Assembly (NCBI RefSeq): GCF_003854935.1
Contig: NZ_CP033969.1
Span: 1,860,001-1,924,000, forward strand
Reading direction: 5' to 3'
DNA: 64,000 nt
Origin: Cupriavidus pauculus
GTDB taxonomy: Bacteria; Pseudomonadota; Gammaproteobacteria; Burkholderiales; Burkholderiaceae
A program made the position numbers and the translations under genes. The notes below the pieces were generated by a model. The model ran no database searches, had not been told where the DNA came from, and saw only the letters and a list, made by a program, of their open reading frames with translations. Positions 24,199-33,416 of this stretch are shown here, one piece after another (position 1 is the first letter of the stretch; each line of letters begins with the position of its first letter).

Positions 24199-26796
24199 AT
24201 GACGCGCGACGAAGCTCCCTTCATGGATGTGCCGGTCATGGCGCCACAGGCGGGCCAGGTGTTCGACGTCCTGCTGATGCCGGTGTCCCGCCCCGAGCTG
24301 GGCGAGATCCGTATCGACGAGGACCTGTTCGCCATCGGCCGCGGCGAGGCGCCGTTCGCCGCGTATCCGACGGAAGCCGTCTCGGTGCTGTCGCGGCGCC
24401 ACGCGCGCATCTTCTCGGAGGACGGCGCGGTCTACGTGGCCGACCTGGGGAGCAAGAACGGCACGCGCGTCAACGGCGACGCCGTGGCCCAGCAGCCGGC
24501 CCGGCTGCGCGATGGCGACGAACTCAGCTTCGGCGCGGGCCTGGCGTACCGCGTGCGGCTCTATGCGCGCCAGGCCGATGCCGAGCCGCCGCGCGTGGCC
24601 GTCACGCTCACGCCGATGCGCGACGAACTGGGCCTGCAGCCCGTGGTCATCGCCGGCTTTCCGTTCCTGGTCAGCAAGGCCGACGAGACGTTTGCCCGCT
24701 ACCGCGACGCCTATCCGCACCAGGTCAACTACCTGTCGCGCCGCCACGCGCACGTGTACCTGAAGCATGGCGTGCCGTGGATCGAGGACCTGGGCAGCAC
24801 CAACGGCACGTTCGTCAACGGGGTGCGGCTGCGCGACCAGTCGATCCGGCTGGAGCCGGACGACGTGCTGGCGTTCGGCGGCAGCCATTTCGTCTATCGC
24901 GTGGGCATCGAGCGCGAGGCCGACGCCGATGCCACGGCCACGCGGACGTCGATCGTGCCGCCGCCGTCCACGGCCCCCGCCGACGCGGCGCTGCCCATCG
25001 ATGCCGATCCCGACAAGACCACGTTCGTCGGCGCGGCCGATTCCTTCCTCGACATCTTCTGCATGGACTATCCGGCCGCGCAGGAGGACGAGGTCAACCC
25101 GGAGGCGCTGCCCGACAGCGGCGACGTGCCCCATGCCCCGCCCAGGCGCGGCCGCGTGACGATGATGCTGGTTGAGGCGATGCGCAGCTTTGGCATCCGC
25201 GACCGCGCCCAGCTGGAGCGTGCGGCGCGCGTGGCCATCCTGCTGATTGCGGCGCTGGCCATCGGCGGGGGCTACCTCTGGTGGCGCGGCGCGCCGGACC
25301 GCTCGCTGCAGGCGCTGGTCGACGCGGGCAAGTACGTGCGCGCGGCCGAGGTGGCCGACCAGGTGCTGTCCCGCCATGGCGACGACACCCACTACCAGAC
25401 GTTGGGCGCCCAGGCGCTGATGCGCGCCTACGTGCCGCAGTGGGTGGCCCGGCTCCAGGCCGCCGACTTCGACGGTGCGGCGGCCGTGCTGGACGAGATG
25501 CGCGCGCGCAGCCGCCACAACGCCGACGGCCGCGCGCTGGTGGGCGAACTGGCGTGGGTGGGCGACGTGGAGCAGTACGTGGCGCGGCGCGGCGGCATCG
25601 AGGGGCCGATCCGCATGTTCGGCGACGAGGGCCGTATCCGCGACCTGCTGCGGCGCTGGGAGGCCGACACCGCGTCGCACCAGCGGCTGCTGAACCGCAT
25701 CGCCAATGACGTGCCGCCGTTCCGCGACACCTATGCGCGGGCGATGAGCGACCTGCGGCGGCTGCAGAACGACGAATCGGTGTTCCTGGCCGCCATCGAC
25801 CGGCTCAACGCGGCCATCGCCCGCGAGCTGTCGCGCGAGCGGCCCGAGGCGCTGCAGCCGATGCTGGCCGAGTACAAGGAGAAGTATCCGCGGCTGGCCG
25901 GGCTGGATCGCGTGGAGCGCGACCTGGGCCAGTACACCGCGATGATCGTGGCGCTGCGCGACCGCGCGCCCGGCCCGCTGGTGGCGCAGATGCAGCAGGC
26001 GCGCTTCCAGACGCCGCCGTTCGAGGCCGCCTACCAGAAGCTCAAGGCGACGCAGTTGCCCGGCGACGACGTGCAGAAGCAGTACGTCACGGCCAGCAAG
26101 GCGTGGGAGCAGGGCAACGGCGAGGCCGCCATCGCGGCGCTCAAGGCGGTGTCCGCCGGCCCCTGGGCGGCCGACGTGGCGCGCGATGCCGCGCACAAGG
26201 AACAGGTGCTGGCCCAGTACGCCGCCGTGCGGGCCGCGCGCGGGACGCCGGGCTACGACAGCCAGCTCCTGGCGTTCTATGCGTCGCTGGACCCCCGGAG
26301 CGATGCATTCTTCGCCAAGGCCATCGACGCCGACGTCAACGGCATCCGCGACGCCGCGCTGCGGCGCGCCAACCAGTTGCTGAACCGCGCGGCCACCGGC
26401 TGGCGCCAGTACCGCAACAACGGCCTGATCGCTGGCGAGCAGCGGCTGGAAGCGGGGGTATCGGCCAGGTTCCGCGCGCAGGCGAAGCTGCTGGCCGACG
26501 CGCAGGAAGACGCGCGGCAGGGGCTGCGGATCTACGCGCAGCTGCGGATCGACGACACCGCGCAGTGGAGCAAGGTGCGCGACGACATCCAGGCCGAGAT
26601 CGACGCCCAGCGCCGCGCGCTCAACGACCTGCGCATGGTGCTGGACCCGGCCGTGCTGAAGACCAAGCTCGCGCTGGTGGGCGAGGGCAGCCCGCCCGAG
26701 GCGCGCCCGGACACCCGTCCCGACGACCGGCCCGGCGACGGCACCACCACCGCGGCCAAGCCGGGCGCCCAGGCCGCGCCGGGGAGCACGCCATGA
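24199..26796 (+). CDS. double-FHA membrane protein with long helical domain
   Basis: 865 aa. FHA domain 1 (about 30-115) has FAIGRGE, LSRRHARIF and LGSKNGTRVNG. FHA domain 2 (about 150-235) has LSRRHAHVY and LGSTNGTFVNG. Both keep the phosphothreonine-binding Arg, Ser/Arg-His and Asn residues. One membrane helix at about 346-366 (ARVAILLIAALAIGGGYLWW). The last ~480 residues are helical and TPR-like. A DPDKTTF stretch near 273 could be a phospho-site. It should bind phosphorylated partners in the cytosol and reach outside with the rest. First gene of the export operon; overlaps hlyD by 4 bases. Confidence 0.85.
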   Translation: MTRDEAPFMDVPVMAPQAGQVFDVLLMPVSRPELGEIRIDEDLFAIGRGEAPFAAYPTEAVSVLSRRHARIFSEDGAVYVADLGSKNGTRVNGDAVAQQPARLRDGDELSFGAGLAYRVRLYARQADAEPPRVAVTLTPMRDELGLQPVVIAGFPFLVSKADETFARYRDAYPHQVNYLSRRHAHVYLKHGVPWIEDLGSTNGTFVNGVRLRDQSIRLEPDDVLAFGGSHFVYRVGIEREADADATATRTSIVPPPSTAPADAALPIDADPDKTTFVGAADSFLDIFCMDYPAAQEDEVNPEALPDSGDVPHAPPRRGRVTMMLVEAMRSFGIRDRAQLERAARVAILLIAALAIGGGYLWWRGAPDRSLQALVDAGKYVRAAEVADQVLSRHGDDTHYQTLGAQALMRAYVPQWVARLQAADFDGAAAVLDEMRARSRHNADGRALVGELAWVGDVEQYVARRGGIEGPIRMFGDEGRIRDLLRRWEADTASHQRLLNRIANDVPPFRDTYARAMSDLRRLQNDESVFLAAIDRLNAAIARELSRERPEALQPMLAEYKEKYPRLAGLDRVERDLGQYTAMIVALRDRAPGPLVAQMQQARFQTPPFEAAYQKLKATQLPGDDVQKQYVTASKAWEQGNGEAAIAALKAVSAGPWAADVARDAAHKEQVLAQYAAVRAARGTPGYDSQLLAFYASLDPRSDAFFAKAIDADVNGIRDAALRRANQLLNRAATGWRQYRNNGLIAGEQRLEAGVSARFRAQAKLLADAQEDARQGLRIYAQLRIDDTAQWSKVRDDIQAEIDAQRRALNDLRMVLDPAVLKTKLALVGEGSPPEARPDTRPDDRPGDGTTTAAKPGAQAAPGSTP

Positions 26797-28175
26797 AGGA
26801 CGACAACCGCGACAACCGGCTGCGGCCGCTGAACGAGGCGCTGGAAGACCACAGCGCCGAGGGCATCGCGCTGCTCAGCGCCGAGCCCCGCCGGCTGACG
26901 CTGCTGACCGTGGTCGTCACCGGCGTGCTGGTGCTGTGCGCGCTGCTGTGGTCGTTCTTCGGGCATGCGGACGTGATCGTCACCGCGCAGGGCACGCTGG
27001 CGCCCGAGTCAGAGGTGCGGCGCTTCTACGCGCCGGTCGATGGCGAGCTGGTGGACCTGTACGTGGCCGAGGGCCAGCCCGTGTCGAAGGACGACGTGGT
27101 GGCGCGGCTCAACGCGCGCGGCGCGATCGAGGCCGCCGCCAACGCGCTGCAGGCCCAGCTCAAGCTGGAGGACGCCGAGCGCGAATGGAAGCAGTTTCCG
27201 GAGCGCAAGGCGTTGCTGGAACGGCGGGCGCTGGCGCTGAAGCAGCAGATCGAGCTGGGCACGCGCCAGCACGAGAACCGGCTGGCCGAAGGCACGACGC
27301 GGCTGGCCGAGCAGCAGCGCGCGCAACTGGCCGAGGCGCGCAGCAACCTGGAGAACGCCCGCCGCGCGCGTGATTTCGCGCGGCAGGAGCAGGACCGCTA
27401 TGCCCGGCTGTTCGCGCTGCCGGCTGGCGGCGGCGTGTCGCAATCGCAGGTCGAGGCCAAGCGCGCCGCCACGCTGGACGCCGAGAACACGCTGCGCGTG
27501 GCGCAGTCGCGGCTGACGGAGCTCGACGCCCGGCTGGCGCAGCAATACACGCAGGCCAGCGCGCTGCTGGAAGGCAGCGGGCAGGAGCTGGCGAGCCTGC
27601 GCGTGCAGTACGACGCGGCGGTGCGCGAGATCGCCAGTACCGAGGACAAGCTGCGGCTGCAGGTGCAGACGGCCCGGCTGGTGGCCGATGCCGCCGCGCG
27701 CATCCGCTTCGAGAACATCGACAAGGACAACTTCCTGCTGATCCTGGCGCCGGTGGCCGGGGTGGTGACCGACGTCACGTCGACGCAGCGCGGCGACAAG
27801 GTGCAGGCCAACACGCCGCTGGGCGGCATCGCGCCCAAGGACGCGCGGCCGATGCTGCGCATCGAGATTGCCGAGCGCGACCGCGCGTTCCTGCGCGAGG
27901 GGCTGCCTGTGAAGCTCAAGTTCAGCGCGTTTCCGTACCAGCGCTACGGGCTGATCGCGGGCACGCTCGAATACATCTCGCCAGCCACCAAGCCGTCCGG
28001 GCCGGACAAGCAGCCCGTGTACGAGGGCCGCGTGCGGCTGGCGCAGGACTACTACAGCGTGGCGAGCAACAAGTACCCGCTGCGCTACGGCATGACCGCC
28101 ACGGCCGAGATCGTGGTGCGGGAGCGGCGCCTGATCGACCTGGGGCTCGACCCCTTCCGGCAGGTGGCGGGCTGA
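26793..28175 (+). CDS. HlyD-family periplasmic adaptor
   Basis: 460 aa; the ATG overlaps the FHA stop (ATGA). A cytosolic head of ~35 residues, one membrane helix (LLTVVVTGVLVLCALLWSFF), then a lipoyl half-motif (YAPVDGELVDLYVAEGQPV). Long coiled coils follow (about 110-280, Gln/Glu/Arg-rich), then the second half-motif (ILAPVAGVVTDVTSTQRGDKV) and a beta-barrel with FSAFPYQRYGLIAGTL. It bridges the ABC transporter and the outer-membrane channel in type I secretion. The next two genes supply the transporter side. Confidence 0.92.
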   Translation: MKDDNRDNRLRPLNEALEDHSAEGIALLSAEPRRLTLLTVVVTGVLVLCALLWSFFGHADVIVTAQGTLAPESEVRRFYAPVDGELVDLYVAEGQPVSKDDVVARLNARGAIEAAANALQAQLKLEDAEREWKQFPERKALLERRALALKQQIELGTRQHENRLAEGTTRLAEQQRAQLAEARSNLENARRARDFARQEQDRYARLFALPAGGGVSQSQVEAKRAATLDAENTLRVAQSRLTELDARLAQQYTQASALLEGSGQELASLRVQYDAAVREIASTEDKLRLQVQTARLVADAAARIRFENIDKDNFLLILAPVAGVVTDVTSTQRGDKVQANTPLGGIAPKDARPMLRIEIAERDRAFLREGLPVKLKFSAFPYQRYGLIAGTLEYISPATKPSGPDKQPVYEGRVRLAQDYYSVASNKYPLRYGMTATAEIVVRERRLIDLGLDPFRQVAG

Positions 28176-28198
28176 ACGGACAACCAAGGGAGAGGGCG

Positions 28199-28951
28199 AT
28201 GACAGCCATCGTGCGCATCGACGACGAAGTGATCGGCGTCGACGAATTCGTGAGGGTGCTGAAGCTGACCGGCCAGTTCGAGGGGCTGGTCGAGCAGCTT
28301 GTGCGGGACAAGCTGACCGCCCACGCCGCGCGGCGCCATGGCGTGACGCTGAGCCAGGACGAGGTGCAGGCGCGCGCCGACCAGTTCCGGCGCGTGCATG
28401 GCCTGCATCGCGCGGCGGACATGAACCACTACCTGGACGCGCTGCACATCACGCTGGACGAGTTCGAGACCTTCATCACCGACAGCCTGTACCAGGAGAA
28501 GATGCTGGCGCAGGTGGGCACCGACGAGGCCGTGGAGGCGTACTTCCAGCTCAATTCGCCGAAGTTCGACAGCATCGAGGTCAGCCACATCGTGGTGGAT
28601 ACCGAGGGCAAGGCGCGCGAGCTGGTGTCGTACCTGCAGGACGACCCGGACAGTTTTGCCGAGATGGCGCGCGAGCATTCGATCGCGGACACGCGCGAGC
28701 AGGGCGGGGACATCGGCAAGGTGCTGCGCGGATCGCTGAAGGGCGACATCGAGGCCAAGGTGTTCAACGCGCAGCCCGGCGACCTGCTGGGGCCGTTTCC
28801 GGCGCCGGACAAGTCGTTCTTCGAGGTCTTCCTGGTGCGGGCCAAGCATCCGGCCCGGCTGGACCCGGACGTTACTGTCGAGATCCGCCGGCGGCTGCGC
28901 GAGGACTGGCTGATGGCAAGGGCGCAGGAACATGTCATCGAAGCCCGCTAG
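28199..28951 (+). CDS. PpiC-type peptidyl-prolyl isomerase without signal peptide
   Basis: 250 aa, AAGGGAGAG before the ATG. N-terminal helical SurA/PrsA-like part (1-115), then a parvulin domain (about 120-225): VSHIVVDTEGKA, FAEMAREHS, GGDIGKVLRG, PGDLLGPF. No signal peptide or membrane helix, so it should work in the cytosol. Similar genes stand next to HlyD and C39 transporters in cyanobacterial peptide clusters. It may hold or unfold the peptides before export. Its end overlaps the transporter start by 20 bases. Confidence 0.87.
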   Translation: MTAIVRIDDEVIGVDEFVRVLKLTGQFEGLVEQLVRDKLTAHAARRHGVTLSQDEVQARADQFRRVHGLHRAADMNHYLDALHITLDEFETFITDSLYQEKMLAQVGTDEAVEAYFQLNSPKFDSIEVSHIVVDTEGKARELVSYLQDDPDSFAEMAREHSIADTREQGGDIGKVLRGSLKGDIEAKVFNAQPGDLLGPFPAPDKSFFEVFLVRAKHPARLDPDVTVEIRRRLREDWLMARAQEHVIEAR

Positions 28952-31900
28952 CGAGCCCGCCGCCGGCGCCGCGGCCCAGCCGCCGGGCGCCGGCCAGTCG
29001 CTGGCCGACTTTCTGGCGACCGTGGAGATCCTGTCGCCGCTGACGCGCGACGAGATCGAGCGGCTGGCCGCCAGCGCGCGGCCGCTGGCGTTTGGCTTTG
29101 GCGACACGGTCTGCAACGCCGGCGAGCCCGCCGAGGGCATCTTCATCGTGCGCAACGGGTCGGTGCGCGTGTTCAACGAGGAACACGGCAAGGAAATCAG
29201 CATGGGCGTGCGCAAGGCCGGCGAGGTGTTTGCCGACATCGCGCTGCTGCGCGAATACCGGCACGAGTCGTCGGTGCGGGCGTCGGGCAAGACCGAGCTG
29301 CTGATGATTCCGCGCGCGGTGTCCGAGCCGGTGGTGGGCGGCAACCCGGCCGCGCTGGCATTCATCACGAGCCACGTGGCGATCAGTTCGGCCGGCGGCT
29401 TCGTGGCGCGGCTGTTCGACCTGCGCGGCAAGCTGGACAAGCTGGAGCTGGAAGACGCCGTGCGCAGCGTGGGCGTGAAGCGCGTGGCGGCCGGCAAGAC
29501 CATCCTGCAGCAGGACGGGCGTGACGACCGCCGGCTGTACGTGGTGCGGCAGGGGACGGTGCGCATCGTGCGCGAGGAAGACGGCGATACGTTCCCGCTG
29601 GCCACGCTGGGCCAGGGCGAGATCTTTGGCGAGCGCGCCTGCGTGATGCGGCAGGAGCAGGTGGCGTCGGCCATCGCCGAGACCGACGTGCGGCTGCTGG
29701 TGATTCCCGAGAAGACCGTGCAGTTGATCCTGGAACGCAATGCGCGGCTGCGCGAGGTGCTGGAGGAGCGGATCCGTGCGGTGGACCGCGAGCTGCACCG
29801 GCAGCAGAAGCTGGCCGAGCGCCGCAAGCGGCCCGTGCTGCTGGACCTGCATTCGAAGCCCGAGATGGGCGAACGGCTGATCCGCCGTTTCGCGCTGGTG
29901 GAGCAGGCCGAGGAGATGGACTGCGGCGCGGCCTGCCTGGCGATGGTGTGCCGGCACCACGGCATTCCGATGACGCTGGGCAAGCTGCGCGAGCTGGCCA
30001 ACGTGACCACGTCGGGCGCCACGCTGGACAGCCTGGCGCGGGCGGGGGAGTCGCTGGGCTTCACCACGCGCGGGGTGCAGTGCACGCGCGACGCGCTGAT
30101 GGGCTTCGAGCTGCCGTTCATCATCCACTGGGAGGGCTACCACTACGTGGTGGTCTATGGCGTGTCGGCGCGCCACGTCTGGGTGGCCGACCCGGCCATT
30201 GGTTTCCGCAAGATGGGCACCGAGGAGTTCGAGCGCGGCTGGAGCGGCACCTGCCTGCTGTTCTCGCCCGGCACGCAGATGAACGAGCTGGCCGTGTCAC
30301 GCTCGCCGTGGCTGCGCTTCATTGGCTACCTGTCGCCGTACCGCAGGATCCTGGCGCACCTGTTCCTGGCGACGTTCGTGATCCAGTTGCTGGGCGTGGT
30401 GCCGCCGCTGATCATCCAGAACATCCTGGACGGGGTGGTGGTGCACCAGAACATCGGGCTGCTGCACCTGCTGATCCTGGGGCTGGTGATCTCGAACGTG
30501 TTCACGCAGCTGATGGTGACCATCCGCGCGTACCTGGCGAACTTCATGGTGCGCAACATGGACTTCGCGATGATGTCGCACTTCTTCAAGCACACCCTGT
30601 CGCTGCCGCTGTCGTTCTTCGCCAAGCGCAAGACCGGCGACATCTTCGCGCGGTTCCAGGAGAACCAGACGATCCGGGCGTTCCTGACCGAGTCCACGGT
30701 GACCACGGCGCTGAACCTGCTGATGGTGTTCATCTACTTCAGCATCATGTTCCTCTACAACGTCAAGCTGACGCTGCTGCTGATTGCGTTCGTGATACCG
30801 ATTGCCGCGCTGACCGTGGTGGTGACGCCGAAGGTGAAGACCTACGCGCGCGAGGTGTTCGCGGCATCGACCGACGCCAAGGCGTACCTGATGGAGACGC
30901 TGGGCGGCGCCGAGACGGTCAAGGGCATGGGCATCGAGCGGCCCGTTCGGCTGCGCTGGGAGCGCAAGTACGCCAAGGCGCTGGACAAGCAGTACCAGGC
31001 GCAGTCGTTCCACATCCTCGTGGGGCTGGTGAGCCAGGTGCTGAACGCGGCCACGACCATCACGATCCTCTGGGTGGGCGCCACGCTGGTGCTGGAGCGG
31101 GAGCTGACGATTGGCCAGTTGATCGCGTTCAACGCGTTCATGGGCAGCGTGCTGGCGCCGCTGATGGGGCTGGTGGCGCTTTGGGGCCAGCTCAACGACG
31201 CCGGCGTGGCGATGGAGCGGCTGGGCGACGTGCTGGACCTGGAGCCCGAGCAGAAGCCGCAGGACGTGATGTCGCGCGTGTCGCTACCGGACCTGCAGGG
31301 CGAGATCCAGTTCGACGGGGTGTACTTCCGCTATGGCGGCGACGACACGCCGTACGTGCTGGAGAACATCAGCTTCCACATGCGGCCGGGCGAGATGGTG
31401 GCGATTGTCGGGCGCAGCGGATCGGGCAAGACCACTCTGGCCAAGCTGCTGGTGGGCTTCTACAAGCCCACCGACGGCACGATGAAGGTGGACGGCTACG
31501 ACATGAACGTGATCGACACCGAGTTCTTCCGGGCCCAGGTGGGGTATGTGATGCAGACCAACCTGCTGTTTTCGGGCACGGTGGCGGAGAACATCGCCTG
31601 CGGCGACGACAGCCCGGACCGCCGCCGCATCGAGGAAGTGGCCAAGATGGCCGATGCCCACGCGTTCATCTCGAAGCTGCCGCTCGGCTACGAGCAGGTG
31701 GTGGGCGAGCGCGGCATCGGGCTGTCGGGCGGGCAGATCCAGCGGCTGTGCATCGCCCGGGCGCTGTACCACGACCCGCGGCTGCTAGTGTTCGACGAGG
31801 CGACGTCGGCGCTGGATACCCAGTCCGAGAGCAACATCCTGGCGAACATGCAGGAGATCCTGCGGGGACGCACGGCCGTGATCATCGCGCACCGGCTCAG

Positions 31901-32033
31901 CACGATCATGCAGGCCGACAAGATCCTGGTGCTGTACGAGGGCGGCATCGTCGAGCAGGGGCGGCACGAGGAACTGCTGGAGCGCCGCGGCATGTACTAC
32001 CAGCTGGTCCAGAAGCAGTTGAGCGCGGCATGA
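28932..32033 (+). CDS. C39-peptidase ABC exporter with two cyclic-nucleotide-binding domains
   Basis: 1033 aa. Two cNMP-binding-type domains come first (about 30-150 and 170-290; the second has FGERACVMRQEQ). The C39 peptidase follows (about 320-450): catalytic Cys331 in EMDCGAACLAM, His in HWEGYHYVVVYG and Asp in VADPAIG. Then six membrane helices (480-770) and an ATPase with GRSGSGKTT, LSGGQIQRLCIARAL and LLVFDEATSALD. C39 domains cut double-glycine leaders during export, and six such leaders are encoded here. HetC and NHLM-type exporters share the cNMP-domain plus ABC plan. The two extra domains suggest gating by a nucleotide or a partner. Confidence 0.93.
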   Translation: MSSKPASEPAAGAAAQPPGAGQSLADFLATVEILSPLTRDEIERLAASARPLAFGFGDTVCNAGEPAEGIFIVRNGSVRVFNEEHGKEISMGVRKAGEVFADIALLREYRHESSVRASGKTELLMIPRAVSEPVVGGNPAALAFITSHVAISSAGGFVARLFDLRGKLDKLELEDAVRSVGVKRVAAGKTILQQDGRDDRRLYVVRQGTVRIVREEDGDTFPLATLGQGEIFGERACVMRQEQVASAIAETDVRLLVIPEKTVQLILERNARLREVLEERIRAVDRELHRQQKLAERRKRPVLLDLHSKPEMGERLIRRFALVEQAEEMDCGAACLAMVCRHHGIPMTLGKLRELANVTTSGATLDSLARAGESLGFTTRGVQCTRDALMGFELPFIIHWEGYHYVVVYGVSARHVWVADPAIGFRKMGTEEFERGWSGTCLLFSPGTQMNELAVSRSPWLRFIGYLSPYRRILAHLFLATFVIQLLGVVPPLIIQNILDGVVVHQNIGLLHLLILGLVISNVFTQLMVTIRAYLANFMVRNMDFAMMSHFFKHTLSLPLSFFAKRKTGDIFARFQENQTIRAFLTESTVTTALNLLMVFIYFSIMFLYNVKLTLLLIAFVIPIAALTVVVTPKVKTYAREVFAASTDAKAYLMETLGGAETVKGMGIERPVRLRWERKYAKALDKQYQAQSFHILVGLVSQVLNAATTITILWVGATLVLERELTIGQLIAFNAFMGSVLAPLMGLVALWGQLNDAGVAMERLGDVLDLEPEQKPQDVMSRVSLPDLQGEIQFDGVYFRYGGDDTPYVLENISFHMRPGEMVAIVGRSGSGKTTLAKLLVGFYKPTDGTMKVDGYDMNVIDTEFFRAQVGYVMQTNLLFSGTVAENIACGDDSPDRRRIEEVAKMADAHAFISKLPLGYEQVVGERGIGLSGGQIQRLCIARALYHDPRLLVFDEATSALDTQSESNILANMQEILRGRTAVIIAHRLSTIMQADKILVLYEGGIVEQGRHEELLERRGMYYQLVQKQLSAA

Positions 32034-33352
32034 AGTTATACAACCCCACCCCTGCCACGTCCGCGGTGTCGTTTGCGGGCCTGATCGAACGGATCGAGAT
32101 CCTGCGCTCGACGCTGCGCTGGTCGTCGCGGCTGGAGCGGCCCGACATCGAGAAGCTGCTCAAGCAGGCCACCACGCTGCGCGACGAGGTGATGGGCCTG
32201 TCGCACAAGGAGCGCTTTGTGGCGGCCGCCACGGCCGCCGGCGAGCCGCAGGCGGCCGAGGTGGAGCCCGTGGAGATGTCGGCGCGGGAGCGGCGCCAGG
32301 CGCTGATGGAGCGCAGCTTCATCTTCGAGGGCACGTTCGGCGACAACCCCAAGCTGCTGGAGGCGCTGGAGATTGCCGAGAAGGCGGCGCCCACGGACCT
32401 GCCGGTGCTGATCGACGGCGAGAGCGGCACCGGCAAGGAGCTGATGGCCAAGGTGATCCACGCCAACGGGGTGCGCAACGACAAGCCGTTCATCTCGGTC
32501 AACTGCGGCGCCATTCCGGACAGCCTGCTGGAATCGGAACTGTTCGGCCACAAGAAGGGCGCCTTCACCGGCGCGGCCAACGATCGCCGGGGCAAGTTCG
32601 AGAGCGCCCACACCGGCACGATCTTCCTGGACGAGATTGGCGAGCTGCCGCTGACCGGACAGGTCAAGCTGCTGCGGGTGCTGGAGGCGCACGAGATCCA
32701 GCGCGTGGGGTCGGACGAGGTGATTGCCGTCGACACGCGCATCGTGGCGGCCACGAACAAGGACCTGCGCCGGATGAGCCAGGAAGGCACGTTCCGCGAG
32801 GACCTGTTCTACCGGCTCAGCGTGATCCACGTGACGCTGCCCGCGCTGCGCGAGCGGCGCGACGAGATTCCGCTGCTGGTGGCGTACTTCGGCGACGAGG
32901 CGGCCGGGCAGCTCAAGCGGCGGCCCATCAAGCTGACGCCGCGGCTGCGCGACTTCCTGCTGCACTACGGCTATCCGGGCAACATCCGCGAACTGCGCAA
33001 CCTGATGTACCGGCTGTCGTGCCTGGCCGGCGATACGGCGGACTTTGCCCACCTGCCGCAGGACATCCGCCCGAGACCGGCCGGCCTGCAGGCCGTGGCG
33101 GCGGCCCCGGGCGGCAAGGCGACGATCACCGATCTGAGCACGGCCACATCGCTCAGCGAAGCCAAGCGCGCGGCCAGCGACGAGGCCGAGCGGGCATTCC
33201 TGGAACGCGGGCTGCAGGAAGTGGGCGGCACCGTGGCCGAACTGGCGCGTCGCTTCGACATGAACCGGTCGCACATTCAGATGCTGCTGAAGAAGCACGG
33301 CATCCACTCGAAGGACTTCCGGAACAGCAACCGGCAAGCGGAGGGGAAATAA
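32030..33352 (+). CDS. sigma-54 activator without receiver domain
   Basis: 440 aa; ATG overlaps the transporter stop. The first ~95 residues are helical and of no family I know. The AAA+ domain (about 103-345) has Walker A GESGTGKE, the sigma-54 contact loop GAFTGA near residue 177, and FLDEIGELP. A Fis-type HTH ends the protein (VAELARRFDMNRSHIQMLLKK). With no receiver, GAF or PAS part, control must come by another route; the kinase/FHA/PP2C set is the natural suspect. Four sigma-54 promoters nearby are its likely targets. Confidence 0.92.
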   Translation: MKLYNPTPATSAVSFAGLIERIEILRSTLRWSSRLERPDIEKLLKQATTLRDEVMGLSHKERFVAAATAAGEPQAAEVEPVEMSARERRQALMERSFIFEGTFGDNPKLLEALEIAEKAAPTDLPVLIDGESGTGKELMAKVIHANGVRNDKPFISVNCGAIPDSLLESELFGHKKGAFTGAANDRRGKFESAHTGTIFLDEIGELPLTGQVKLLRVLEAHEIQRVGSDEVIAVDTRIVAATNKDLRRMSQEGTFREDLFYRLSVIHVTLPALRERRDEIPLLVAYFGDEAAGQLKRRPIKLTPRLRDFLLHYGYPGNIRELRNLMYRLSCLAGDTADFAHLPQDIRPRPAGLQAVAAAPGGKATITDLSTATSLSEAKRAASDEAERAFLERGLQEVGGTVAELARRFDMNRSHIQMLLKKHGIHSKDFRNSNRQAEGK

Positions 33353-33383
33353 GGGGGCTGTTTCTCGACACCGTGTGTGTGCT

Positions 33384-33405
33384 CCTCTCCCGCCCGCGGG
33401 AGAGG
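33384..33405. repeat. REP-like palindrome, third copy
   Basis: CCTCTCCCGCCCGCGGGAGAGG between two convergent genes; may also help end transcription. Confidence 0.55.
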
Positions 33406-33416
33406 GCCGACCCCGC

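Noticed and set aside
23485-26196. Long minus-strand frame (903 codons) over nodT and FHA genes
   Set aside because: Shadow of two recognisable plus-strand proteins; His/Arg/Gly-rich without domains.
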